The position numbers were made by a program, and so were the translations under genes. 64,000 nt of DNA from Rubellimicrobium rubrum (GTDB taxonomy: Bacteria > Pseudomonadota > Alphaproteobacteria > Rhodobacterales > Rhodobacteraceae), in contig NZ_VDFU01000012.1 in NCBI RefSeq assembly GCF_006152115.1, positions 1 to 64,000 on the forward strand, written 5' to 3'. Under the pieces are notes generated by a model. It was not told where the DNA came from, did not search any database, and saw nothing but the letters and a program-made list of their open reading frames with translations. Below are positions 35,395-44,248 of the stretch, piece after piece. The number at the start of each line of letters is the position of its first letter. Position 1 is the stretch's first letter.

Positions 35395-37888
35395 CCGCAT
35401 TGCCGCCTCGCTGGGGCGGCTCTTTGAGGCGAACCGTATCGTCGTCTGGACTGACCCCGCGCGCGAGATGCGCGACACCTTCGACGCGCTGGACCTCACG
35501 GGCGTGACGAAGCTCCGCATCGCGAACAACGAGTTCGGCCTCAAGCGGCGCATCCTGCGGGAGGCGCCTAGCACGCGCTTCCTCCTCTACCGCGAAGGCC
35601 CGCAGCCCCCTATGGCCGAGAACTGGCTTCTGGACATCGAGCTCGCCTCTGCCGCCTTCCGCGCCGACCAGGCGGCGATCTGGCTCGCCGAGCTCGGGCT
35701 TGAGCCCGCCTTCGCGCCGGTGGTGACCGACCACGCCGAGTTCTTCGGCGCCCGGAGCCGGGTGGATGCGCTCAATCGCATCCGTCAGCCCACTGACTCG
35801 CCCGGCCAGATGCGGATGCGCATGCTGGCCGTCTGCGTCGGCACTCAAGGCGCGCTCGACACCGTCCTCGAGACGCTCCTGTCCGATCTGGCCACGGGCC
35901 GGGATGACGGCCTGCGCCTGATTGACCGCTGCGGCTTGACCGCATTCCTGTGGAAGCAGGTCGGTGCGCAGTACGGCTACCGGACCGACACGCCCGACCT
36001 CGAGGACTTCGCGATCAGCCTCTTCAAGTCCAGCTACGCCCGGGGCTTAGGCGAGGACGCGGCCCTCAACGCCGAGGCGCTCCTGCTCCTGCGTCGTTGG
36101 AAGAACGACCGCACCGGGGCGGAGGGCTTTGCCAAGCTGTCAGAGCGCTATGCCGAAGCGCTTGGGATCGCGGCAGATGTTGCACGTCGGGACTTCCGCG
36201 ACCTCATGGAGCTCGACTTCTTTGAGGCCATCGACCGCGAGATCATTCGCAAGCTCGTCAAGGGGATGAGCGCCAAGACCCTGAGCCCGGCTGAGGTGGT
36301 GCGCTGGACACGCGAGCGGCGGCAGAGCCACTGGTTCGACCGCTACGCCGACCTCTACCAGGCGCTGACCCATGCCGCCGAGCTGCAACGCTCGCTGGCT
36401 GAGGCCACACTCGGCATGACGAGCCTCGCCGAGGGCTTCCGGCGGTACTCCTCGTCGTGGTTCCGCATCGATCAGCACTACCGCAAGTTCATCCACCATA
36501 TGCAGAAGAGCGCCCAGCCTTCCCTGCTGGGGGAGCTCTTCACGCAAGTGGAGAACCTCTACGTCAACACCTACCTCCTGCCCCTCAACGACGCGTGGCA
36601 GGACCAAGTGAACCGGGCCGGCACATGGGCCATCCCGGGCGTCGACCGGCAGATGGACTTCTACCGCGACCAGGCGGCCGCCTACCGCCGCAAGGACCAG
36701 AAGGTCTGCGTGATCATCTCGGACGCCTTGCGCTTTGAGGTTGCCGACGAGTGCCTGTCGCGGATCCGGGCGCTCGACCGTTTTGAGGCGGAGCTGAAGC
36801 CCATGCTGGGCGTGCTGCCCAGCTATACCCAGCTCGGTATGGCGGCGCTCCTGCCCCACCAGGCGCTGCGCATCGCGGAAGATGATAGCGCCGTGGTCGT
36901 CGACGGAGATCAGAGCACCCAAGGCCGGGATAATCGTGAGAAGCTGCTGGCCACTGGTCGATCGGGCGACCGGGTCGTGACCTTTAAGGCCGAAGAGCTG
37001 ATGGCTCTGCGCAGCGACGAAGCAAAAGAAGTCTTCCGCACACATGACGTCATCTACGTCTACCACAACCTGATCGACGTCATCGGCGATAAGCTCGCCA
37101 CCGAAGAAGGCCTCCCCAAGGCCGTTGAGGACACGCTTGAGACGTTGGTGCAGCTGGTCAGGAAGCTGACCTCGGCCAATGCCTCCAACATCCTCATCAC
37201 GGCAGACCACGGCTTCCTCTACCAACACCGCGAACTGCCCGAGAGCGACTTCTCCATTGCCGAGGTACAGAGCGGCACGGTGCTGGTCCGCAACCGTCGG
37301 TTCGTCGTGGGTCGGGATCTCGCCGAGACAGCCGGCATGCGGAAGTTCACGTCAGCGCAGCTCGACCTCGCAGGCGACCTCGATGTCCTCATCCCGAACT
37401 CGATCAACCGCCTTCGCGTCAGGGGAGCGGGAAGCCGCTACGTCCATGGCGGCGCCACTCTTCAGGAGGTCGTCGTTCCGGTCCTGCGGGTAGGCAAGGG
37501 ACGCGAAAGCGACTTGCGCAAGGTCGAGGTGCAGATCATCGCCTCAGGTAGCAAGTTGATCACCTCGGGCCAGATCGCGGTCACCTTCTATCAGTCCGAG
37601 CCCGTCTCCGACAAAGTGCAGCCGCGCGAGCTGCGCGCCGGGATCTACTCGGCTACAGGCGAGCTCATCTCCGACATCCACGAGCTGACCTTCGACGTCG
37701 CCTCCGAGAACCCGCGGGAGCGGGAGCTGAGCCGTAAGTTCCTGCTGTCGCGCGAGGCCGAACGCTTCAACAACCAGGGCGTTCACCTGCGCCTGGAGGA
37801 GCAGGTGGGCAAGTCCAGCCACTACCAGGAGAATGCCAAGCAGCTCTTCCAGCTGCGCCGCGGCATCGCCACCGACTTCGACTTCTGA
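35387..37888 (+). CDS. pglZ: BREX phosphatase-like protein PglZ
   Basis: 833 residues. The alkaline-phosphatase-superfamily core shows VCVIISDALRFEVADE (about 441-456, first metal Asp) and NILITADHGFLYQ (about 602-614, Asp-His pair); SPGQMRMRMLAVCVGTQG precedes in the N-terminal part. PglZ is the signature protein of BREX and acts as a metal-dependent phosphodiesterase-like component needed for methylation and defence. Sits 11 bases ahead of brxL. Confidence 0.96.
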   Translation: MSDRIAASLGRLFEANRIVVWTDPAREMRDTFDALDLTGVTKLRIANNEFGLKRRILREAPSTRFLLYREGPQPPMAENWLLDIELASAAFRADQAAIWLAELGLEPAFAPVVTDHAEFFGARSRVDALNRIRQPTDSPGQMRMRMLAVCVGTQGALDTVLETLLSDLATGRDDGLRLIDRCGLTAFLWKQVGAQYGYRTDTPDLEDFAISLFKSSYARGLGEDAALNAEALLLLRRWKNDRTGAEGFAKLSERYAEALGIAADVARRDFRDLMELDFFEAIDREIIRKLVKGMSAKTLSPAEVVRWTRERRQSHWFDRYADLYQALTHAAELQRSLAEATLGMTSLAEGFRRYSSSWFRIDQHYRKFIHHMQKSAQPSLLGELFTQVENLYVNTYLLPLNDAWQDQVNRAGTWAIPGVDRQMDFYRDQAAAYRRKDQKVCVIISDALRFEVADECLSRIRALDRFEAELKPMLGVLPSYTQLGMAALLPHQALRIAEDDSAVVVDGDQSTQGRDNREKLLATGRSGDRVVTFKAEELMALRSDEAKEVFRTHDVIYVYHNLIDVIGDKLATEEGLPKAVEDTLETLVQLVRKLTSANASNILITADHGFLYQHRELPESDFSIAEVQSGTVLVRNRRFVVGRDLAETAGMRKFTSAQLDLAGDLDVLIPNSINRLRVRGAGSRYVHGGATLQEVVVPVLRVGKGRESDLRKVEVQIIASGSKLITSGQIAVTFYQSEPVSDKVQPRELRAGIYSATGELISDIHELTFDVASENPRERELSRKFLLSREAERFNNQGVHLRLEEQVGKSSHYQENAKQLFQLRRGIATDFDF

Positions 37889-37899
37889 AGGACAGGCCC

Positions 37900-39990
37900 A
37901 TGACGGACCTCAACGCCAAGATCAACGCACACTTTGCCGGCTATGTTGTCCGCAAGGACCTGGTGAAGACGGTGAAGGGCAACGCGATCGTCCCCACCTA
38001 TGTGCTCGAGTATCTGCTGGGCCAGTACTGCGCGACCGATGATGAGGCCTCGATCGGCACCGGGATCGAGACGGTGAAGGAGATCCTGCGCAAGCACTAC
38101 GTGCATCGCAACGAGTCGATGCTCATCCAGTCCACCATCCGAGAGAAGGGTCGCCACAAGGTCATCGACCGGATCAGCGTGGCCCTCAACGACAAGACCG
38201 ACGCCTACGAGGCCACCTTCGAGAACCTCGGGATCAAGCGTGTGGCCGTCGACAGCGGCACGGTGAACGCCAACCCCAAGCTCCTCGTGAGTGGCGTCTG
38301 GTGCATCGCCGACGTGCAGTACGAGTTCACGGAGGACAGCCGCGTCTCGCCCTGGAACCTCGAGACGCTGAAGCCCATCCAGATCGCGCGCGTGGACCTG
38401 GACAGCTACATCGAGGCCCGGCGGGAGTTCACGACCGAGGAGTGGATCGATCTGCTGATGCAGAGCATCGGCTGGGACCCCGCGGCCTTCGGGCGGCGCA
38501 GCAAGCTTCTCCAGCTCATGCGCCTCATCCCCTTCGTTGAGCGCAACTACAACATTATCGAACTGGGGCCGAAGGGCACCGGCAAGTCGCACGTCTACTC
38601 CGAGTTCTCCCCGCACGGTCAGCTCATCTCGGGGGGCGAGGTCTCCATCCCCAAGCTCTTCGTCAACAATTCGAACGGGCGCATTGGCTTGGTGGGCTTC
38701 TGGGATGTGGTGGCCTTTGACGAGTTCGCTGGGCGCGAGAAGCAGGCCAACAAGGCCCTCGTCGACATCATGAAGAACTACATGGCCAACAAGACCTTCT
38801 CACGAGGGATCTCGACCATGGGCGCGGAGGCGAGCTTCGCGTTTGTGGGCAACACCGCCCACAACGTGCCTTACATGCTCAAGAACAGCGACCTCTTCGA
38901 GGAGCTGCCGACCCAGTTCTACGACTCGGCCTTCATCGACCGCCTGCACGCCTACCTCCCCGGCTGGGAGGTGGACGTCATCCGGGGCGAGATGTTCACC
39001 AAGGGCTTCGGCTTCATCGTGGACTATCTGGCCGAGATCCTGCGGCACCTGCGGACGGACGACTACTCCAACCGTCACCATGGGCTCTTCACACTCAGCG
39101 CCAAGATCTCCACCCGGGACCGCGACGCGATCAACAAGACCATGTCCGGCATGCTCAAGATCATCTTCCCGGACGGGGGCGAGACGGAAGCCGAGCTCGA
39201 GGAGCTGCTGCGGCTCGCGATGGAAAGCCGCAAGCGAGTCAAGGACCAGCTTCTGCGCCTGGACGCGACCTATCCGGAGGTAGACTTCCACTTCACCAGT
39301 CGAGACGGCCGTAAGGTGTCGGTGACGACGCTCGAGGAAGACGAGTACCCGCAGTTCTATCGCACCCGGGCCGCGAATGATGCGGGGCAACCCCATCCGA
39401 CTGCCAGCGCCAACTCAGCGCGGCTGTCAGAACCTGCCTCACCCGCTGCGCCCAACCCGAGCCCGTCCGAGCAGCAGGGACGGCCAGATAGCTCCGGGCC
39501 CAAGACGGGTCACCTGGTGTTTGGCGAGAACCGGAAGGGCATCAGCTTCCAGAAACTCTTTGGGCCATACCTGAATGGCGCCAAGCGGATCGTAGTCACC
39601 GATCCCTATATCCGGCTGTACTATCAGGTTCGTAACATGATGGAACTCGTAGAGCTGATCATCCGCACGAAAGCACCGGAGGACCAGGTCACGGTTGAGC
39701 TTATCACCTGCCCGGACGAAGGCGCCATCGGCAAGCAGCGGGAAAACCTCGACGCTATTGCCTTAGCCTGCGACGGCACAGGCGTGACCTTCAGCTGGGC
39801 TTACGACGGCACCGGCCGAGCCCATGCCCGCCATATCATCACAGACACCGGCTGGAAGATCTCCCTCGACCGCGGGCTCGACATCTTCCAATCGTATCCG
39901 ATGAACGACGCCTTCAACCTTGCGAACCGCCTGCAGGAGCATCGCGCGGTCAAGCAGTTCGAGATCACGTATCTGCGGCAGGACGCCTAA
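37900..39990 (+). CDS. brxL: BREX type I protein BrxL (AAA ATPase; PLD-like C-terminus)
   Basis: 696 residues. The conserved N-terminal two thirds includes IELGPKGTGKSHVYSEFSPH (Walker A, about 221-228), FWDVVAFDEFAGREKQANKA (Walker B) and ASFAFVGNTAHNVPYMLKNS. After a Pro/Ser-rich linker (about 495-535) the last 155 residues (GENRKGISFQKLFGPYLNGA, IVVTDPYIRLYYQVRNMMEL, HARHIITDTGWKISLDRGLD) resemble the phospholipase D-like MIT_C domain rather than the Lon-type peptidase domain of classical BrxL. BrxL forms a DNA-binding ATPase ring needed for phage exclusion. Last gene of the operon. Confidence 0.93.
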   Translation: MTDLNAKINAHFAGYVVRKDLVKTVKGNAIVPTYVLEYLLGQYCATDDEASIGTGIETVKEILRKHYVHRNESMLIQSTIREKGRHKVIDRISVALNDKTDAYEATFENLGIKRVAVDSGTVNANPKLLVSGVWCIADVQYEFTEDSRVSPWNLETLKPIQIARVDLDSYIEARREFTTEEWIDLLMQSIGWDPAAFGRRSKLLQLMRLIPFVERNYNIIELGPKGTGKSHVYSEFSPHGQLISGGEVSIPKLFVNNSNGRIGLVGFWDVVAFDEFAGREKQANKALVDIMKNYMANKTFSRGISTMGAEASFAFVGNTAHNVPYMLKNSDLFEELPTQFYDSAFIDRLHAYLPGWEVDVIRGEMFTKGFGFIVDYLAEILRHLRTDDYSNRHHGLFTLSAKISTRDRDAINKTMSGMLKIIFPDGGETEAELEELLRLAMESRKRVKDQLLRLDATYPEVDFHFTSRDGRKVSVTTLEEDEYPQFYRTRAANDAGQPHPTASANSARLSEPASPAAPNPSPSEQQGRPDSSGPKTGHLVFGENRKGISFQKLFGPYLNGAKRIVVTDPYIRLYYQVRNMMELVELIIRTKAPEDQVTVELITCPDEGAIGKQRENLDAIALACDGTGVTFSWAYDGTGRAHARHIITDTGWKISLDRGLDIFQSYPMNDAFNLANRLQEHRAVKQFEITYLRQDA

Positions 39991-40038
39991 TGTGGTCTAG
40001 ATCCTGCAAGACGGACCATGAACGACAAGGCACCTGCA

Positions 40039-40071
40039 GGGTCCGTACCGGAGCCCAACTGCTCTTTTTTT
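40039..40071 (+). terminator. probable intrinsic terminator of the BREX operon
   Basis: GGGTCCG-TAC-CGGAGCCC (40039-40056, one bulged base) is followed by CTCTTTTTTTC (40062-40072), 50 bases after the brxL stop. The stem is short, the T-run good. Confidence 0.5.
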
Positions 40072-40077
40072 CTTCCA

Positions 40078-40347
40078 GTGGCTAACGAGCTTCAGCGATG
40101 GGTCGGCATGATTACCATCTGGACGGAGAACGCTTGGCAGTCCTAGGAGGAGTTCTCGTGCTATAGTGGAAAGCTGGAATCGGAGTTGGCGAAACGGCTG
40201 CGTAGGCTGCAGGGCTGTGTCATTACCCGGAGCACGAACGGGTCAGCGACAACCCTGAGCTTTGCGGGCGTCGAGGTGAGAGGCCTGTTGAGCGAGGCCA
40301 CTATCATCCTATCCTGTCCAACCTGTGAATGTATCGATACAGCTTAA
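40078..40347 (+). pseudogene. possible broken small gene with in-frame stop
   Basis: A frame from GTG 40078 reads VANELQRWVGMITIWTENAW-QS, meets TAG at 40144, then continues EEFSCYSGKLESELAKRLRR, LQGCVITRSTNGSATTLSFA, GVEVRGLLSEATIILSCP to TAA 40345. The text looks protein-like on both sides of the stop, suggesting a gene lost by one point mutation. Not recognised; it could be chance. Confidence 0.3.
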
Positions 40348-40404
40348 GAGAGGCCTCCGTGGGAGAGGTTACCACAGGTGTCGCGCGAGGTACAAACATT
40401 TGGC

Positions 40405-42012
40405 TCAGCGTGCGCCCGTGGCTGAGGGAGCTATGCTCAGGCCGGCAGCCGCATCCTCCGCAACTTCACGCAGAAGCTGGCGATCATCCAGTCCGATGCT
40501 GAACACCACACGTCGCGACCGCGCTGGATCTTCCGCGCCGTCTTGTAGGACCGGATGGGCGCTCGAATATCCGACGGCTGCCAGGTGGGTGTGGGCCCAT
40601 TCACGGATCCCATTATCGCGCACGATCCGCAGGCAAGTATCGAGAACCGCCTGCGACCTCGCCTGCGAGAGAGCCAAGTTCTTTAGATAGGCCTCGTCGG
40701 GCGAGGTCTCGTTCCGCCACTCTCGAGAGGCATGGCCCTCGATCTGAGCGAACGCCACCGGCGCATTTGCCCTCATAAGAACGTCCAGCCAAGGCTCACA
40801 GGCGCTGCCCAGGAACTCCCGCATGCGTGGCGTGATCTGCGCGCTGCCTTGTTCGAACAAAACGGAGTCGGGAAGCACAATCGACCCATCAGCCTCGATG
40901 GTACCGCCGATGTTTGATACGGTCGTGCCTAGCTCCTCGCGCAGATCGCCTACAAGAGACCGCGCCCGCTCCTCGGCGTCCGCGATGCGTTGGCCGATGC
41001 CGGCCAGCCGCCGCTCAAGGACTTCCTCGCCAGAGGTTTGCCGCACCTCCTCTAGGAGCCGTTCGACTCCTTGTACGCCCTCGTTTGTGAGAAGACGCGC
41101 AAGATCTGCCTGAGCCTCGTCGGGGATACTGGCAGCAGCGTCGAGGAGTTGGCGTTCGCTCTCCGCCTCAAGCAGGCGCCAGTTGTCCCGCGTTGCCGGG
41201 GTGGTCTCAGGCTCACGAAAATCAGCGCCTTCCGCTACGAGTTGCTCCACGGCCGTGATTTGGTCCAGATCAGCGAGCCTGACAGCCGCACCGATTTCCT
41301 CGTCGGACAATTTGTCCAGGGCTGTGGCCTGGGCACGTTCTGTAAGGCGGATTACTCGCTCGAGTAGATTAGGATCCTGAATCTCCACTAGATCGGCAAG
41401 GTCGCGTTGGAGATCTTCAGGCAGCTGGTCCGACGATTTCAGGATGCGTTGGAGCTCATCCTGATCAATCAGCCGCCACATCTCCGCGGCCTCCGGCGCC
41501 TGGAGATCGGCGCCCGACGAAACCAAGGCGTCTGCCCCTTGCACCTGACCTGCGGCTATTAGGCGTTGGGCGGCCGCAAGATCCTGGGGCGGAGGTGTGC
41601 TGGCAAGAAGGCTTTGGATCTGCTCCTGTGCCTTGGAAGGAAGATTAAGAAGCTGATCCACCGTGGCGCGCAGGCCCTCGTCCTCGATGAGCCGCCAAGC
41701 TTCCTGGGTCTCGGGAAGCGTCTCCGGCGACCGGAAGTCGGATCCGCCCGCCACAAGCGCATCGATGAATGGAAGCTGTCCGCTCTCCTGCAGTCGCGCC
41801 GCGGCCGCAAGCTCCTCGGGCGTCATCGCCTCAACCGGTCGGTACACCTCGCGCTGCTCGTCGCCCTGCACTTTCCAGAGCGACAGAAGGAGCAGGAGTG
41901 CGAAGGTGACCAGAATGATTGCCTCAGCCATGGTCATGCCCATGACGGCGCCACGGCGATATTGGCTCGTGACCATCTGAGGTGTTTCGACCCGGGACGC
42001 TGGAGACGACAT
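40405..42012 (-). CDS. MotB/ZorB-like protein: TM anchor, three repeats, OmpA-type domain
   Basis: 535 residues, last gene of a four-gene operon. One TM helix (about 28-47, MAEAIILVTFALLLLLSLWK) carries an acidic Glu30 where MotB and ZorB keep an ion-channel Asp. Three degenerate repeats follow (65-136, 145-209, 239-308; pattern AAxRL..G.....LV..GADFR.PET....WRLIE..., then L..LP..AQ..L..L). A coiled coil (310-365) leads to an OmpA-like peptidoglycan-binding domain (378-507: FEQGSAQITP, IEGHASREW, LSQARSQAVLDTC, GYSSAHPVLQ..SRRVVFSI). It would anchor the stator-like complex to the cell wall. Start overlaps the upstream stop (TGATG). Confidence 0.82.
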   Translation of the reverse strand: MSSPASRVETPQMVTSQYRRGAVMGMTMAEAIILVTFALLLLLSLWKVQGDEQREVYRPVEAMTPEELAAAARLQESGQLPFIDALVAGGSDFRSPETLPETQEAWRLIEDEGLRATVDQLLNLPSKAQEQIQSLLASTPPPQDLAAAQRLIAAGQVQGADALVSSGADLQAPEAAEMWRLIDQDELQRILKSSDQLPEDLQRDLADLVEIQDPNLLERVIRLTERAQATALDKLSDEEIGAAVRLADLDQITAVEQLVAEGADFREPETTPATRDNWRLLEAESERQLLDAAASIPDEAQADLARLLTNEGVQGVERLLEEVRQTSGEEVLERRLAGIGQRIADAEERARSLVGDLREELGTTVSNIGGTIEADGSIVLPDSVLFEQGSAQITPRMREFLGSACEPWLDVLMRANAPVAFAQIEGHASREWRNETSPDEAYLKNLALSQARSQAVLDTCLRIVRDNGIREWAHTHLAAVGYSSAHPVLQDGAEDPARSRRVVFSIGLDDRQLLREVAEDAAAGLSIAPSATGAR

Positions 42013-43394
42013 CAGCTAGCCCTCCGCTCACGTAGCAGCCATGACCACCGCGACGAACGACCTCTCTGCGCCGGTAGATCAGACGGGACGTCGGTGAAGA
42101 TGGCAGGGCTCGGGACTGGCTCTGGAAGGGGTGTTTCTTCCAGCGCGGTGATGCGCCGGGCGGTCGCCTCCTCGACCCGCACCGCCGCGCCGTACAGGGC
42201 GTCGACGGCCATGCCGATCGCGGCCTCCATGGCTTGGGATTGCTCGACCAAGGCTTGGGAGGCGCCCCGCGCCACTGACTGCTGTGCGGCCAAGGCTTGG
42301 CTCATCTCCTCCGCCTGCCGCGACATGGCGTCCGACTGCCCCACCATCGCCTCAGTGCGCTGAATGAGCGCACGGCGATGATCCTCGTTAGCGTCGGACA
42401 ACGCAGCGGTTTCTCGGAGCATGAGATCGATCGATTCTTGGAAGGCCCTGCGCTGCGCGGCTGCAAGATTGCCTAGGTCCCGGGTCTCGCTGGCGATGGC
42501 GCCTGCGGCCTGATCCGACAGAGTGCGTTGGCTGTCGATCGATGCGGCCCAGCGTCCGAGGGCAGCTTCGACGGCGCTTTGGGCAGCGTCGAGGCGGGCC
42601 AAGCTGCCTTCCTGGGCCTGGGCTAGCTGCCCCATGGCGTCGGAGACTTGGCCCGCTGCCTCCTGGATACGGTCGCTCGCTTGCTGAGCCTCGGCCGAGA
42701 TCCGGCTCACGATCTCATCGGTCAGGCGAGCCGCCAGGGCCTGCATCGTGGACTCGAAGGCTTGCGCCTGCTTGATGAGGAGCTCTCCCACTTGGCTTGC
42801 ATGGCGGTCCGTGATCTCGTCGAGCTTGGCGTTGCGCTCGGCTACATGCTGGACCGTTTCGATCGAAATGTCCTTGATGCGGCGGCTCGCTTGGGTCACC
42901 GCCAAGTGGAACTCGCGCGCGCCTTGCGACAGGTCACGACGCGCCTCCATGTCGCGAGCCACGATGTCAGGGCGCAACTGCATGAGAAGGACGCGAAGGA
43001 AGACCCCGGTAATGGTGGAGGTGAGCGCGACCCCGAACCCGCTGATTACCGCCGGAATGAGGTCCGTGGCCCGGGCACTGGCACCACCCGAGGCACTCAA
43101 ATCCCGGATCAAATACAAGGTAACGCCCAAGCTCGTTAGGGTGAACAGGAAGCCCAAATAATAACAGTTGTCGCCGACAATATCTGGCTCTAGCGCCGTC
43201 GAGCGCAGCCCCACGCAGGCCAGCACATAGGTGAGCAGCACCAGCACCGGGAAGAAGGCGATGAGCAGTACGGGCGCGTCTGTAAGCTTGAAGAAGACCG
43301 TGCCAGCCGTGCCCGCGGCGAAGGCGAGGCCCAGTGCCACGCGGTCGAGAAACTCGCGCGGACGCACACCGTGCAATTGAACAAACGCCATCAC
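42012..43394 (-). CDS. MotA/ExbB/ZorA-like channel protein with long coiled-coil tail
   Basis: 460 residues. Four membrane segments at about 18-36, 42-62, 77-97 and 111-137; the last (PAVISGFGVALTSTITGVFL) has the Gly/Thr/Ser-rich character of MotA/TolQ/ExbB pore helices. After RPDIVARDMEARRDL the remaining 300 residues are an almost unbroken Ala/Gln-rich coiled coil projecting into the cytoplasm, as in ZorA, whose tail carries the signal to nucleases. Partners: the MotB-like protein encoded next (1-base overlap) and the VWA-like protein upstream (4-base overlap). No ZorC, ZorD or ZorE gene is near. Confidence 0.82.
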   Translation of the reverse strand: MMAFVQLHGVRPREFLDRVALGLAFAAGTAGTVFFKLTDAPVLLIAFFPVLVLLTYVLACVGLRSTALEPDIVGDNCYYLGFLFTLTSLGVTLYLIRDLSASGGASARATDLIPAVISGFGVALTSTITGVFLRVLLMQLRPDIVARDMEARRDLSQGAREFHLAVTQASRRIKDISIETVQHVAERNAKLDEITDRHASQVGELLIKQAQAFESTMQALAARLTDEIVSRISAEAQQASDRIQEAAGQVSDAMGQLAQAQEGSLARLDAAQSAVEAALGRWAASIDSQRTLSDQAAGAIASETRDLGNLAAAQRRAFQESIDLMLRETAALSDANEDHRRALIQRTEAMVGQSDAMSRQAEEMSQALAAQQSVARGASQALVEQSQAMEAAIGMAVDALYGAAVRVEEATARRITALEETPLPEPVPSPAIFTDVPSDLPAQRGRSSRWSWLLRERRAS

Positions 43395-44248
43395 AAGTCT
43401 CCCAAAGGGACGATGTCGAAGGGCGCCTTTGCCCCTTGCTGATCGAGGTACTGAGCCCAGAACGGATCCACGAGTGCTTGGGCCTCCGCCGAGGCGTTGG
43501 GGCGCGGGACGCGGACGAGCCGGATTTCGGCCCCGTTCAGGGTGTGCGACAGCCGTGCCGCGCCGCCTGACGCCTCAAAAGCTTCCCATCCCTCGCCGCG
43601 GTAGAAGGACAAAAGATCGCTGTGCTGGAGAAGATCTGAGACGAGCACCACGCGAAGGGGCTGGCCGTCTTCTAGGGCGTGAGGGGTCTCCGCCAAGAGC
43701 ACCTGCAAGGCTTCCATGATGGGGGACTGATCCTGCTCTTCGGCAGCCATCATGGCGTCGATCGCCTCCCCGAGCGGGCGCTCGAACTGCGACTCGAAGC
43801 GCTCCTGAATGAGGCTCGCATTCTCAGTGAGCGGATTGGCATCGGACCCTTCCGCAGGCTTACACGTGGCGAAGTGGGCGCCCCAATCAGAGGGGTCGTC
43901 GCTGACTACGCCTATTGAAATCATCGTGGCTAACGGTGCGCTGGCTACATCCTGCGCCAGAACGGTCCTGAGGCGGGCCGCTTGCGCCGGCCCCAGGGGG
44001 TCAGTCAGATCCAGAAGGATCGCAGTGACCGATACCGGGCCGGTTTCCGGGCACAAGGTGGCCTCGTCCAAGACGGGGCGTCCGGAGACCATCCTGTAGC
44101 CATAGAAACCCGCTGCGAGGGCTCCGCCAGCCAAGGCGACCAGGGCAGCTCCCGCAAGCCAGCTGACAAGGCTGCTCGAGCCTTGGGATGACCGGGTGGA
44201 GCGGGAGTGGCGGCGTTGCGGACGCCGGGACGGGCGATGCTGCACCAT
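43391..44248 (-). CDS. single-TM protein with VWA-like N-terminal strand
   Basis: 285 residues. A basic, Ser-rich start (HRPSRRPQRRHSRSTRSSQG) precedes one TM helix (about 30-52). The outer domain begins VSVTAILLDLTDPLGPAQAA, similar to the D-x-T/S start of VWA (MIDAS) domains, then ISIGVVSDDPSDWG and LRVVLVSDLLQHSDL, alternating strands and helices that fit a Rossmann-like VWA fold. The canonical D-x-S-x-S triad is not complete (DLTDP). Two Cys (CPETGP and ATCKPA) may pair. Operon partner of the MotA/MotB-like pair. Confidence 0.7.
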   Translation of the reverse strand: MVQHRPSRRPQRRHSRSTRSSQGSSSLVSWLAGAALVALAGGALAAGFYGYRMVSGRPVLDEATLCPETGPVSVTAILLDLTDPLGPAQAARLRTVLAQDVASAPLATMISIGVVSDDPSDWGAHFATCKPAEGSDANPLTENASLIQERFESQFERPLGEAIDAMMAAEEQDQSPIMEALQVLLAETPHALEDGQPLRVVLVSDLLQHSDLLSFYRGEGWEAFEASGGAARLSHTLNGAEIRLVRVPRPNASAEAQALVDPFWAQYLDQQGAKAPFDIVPLGDL

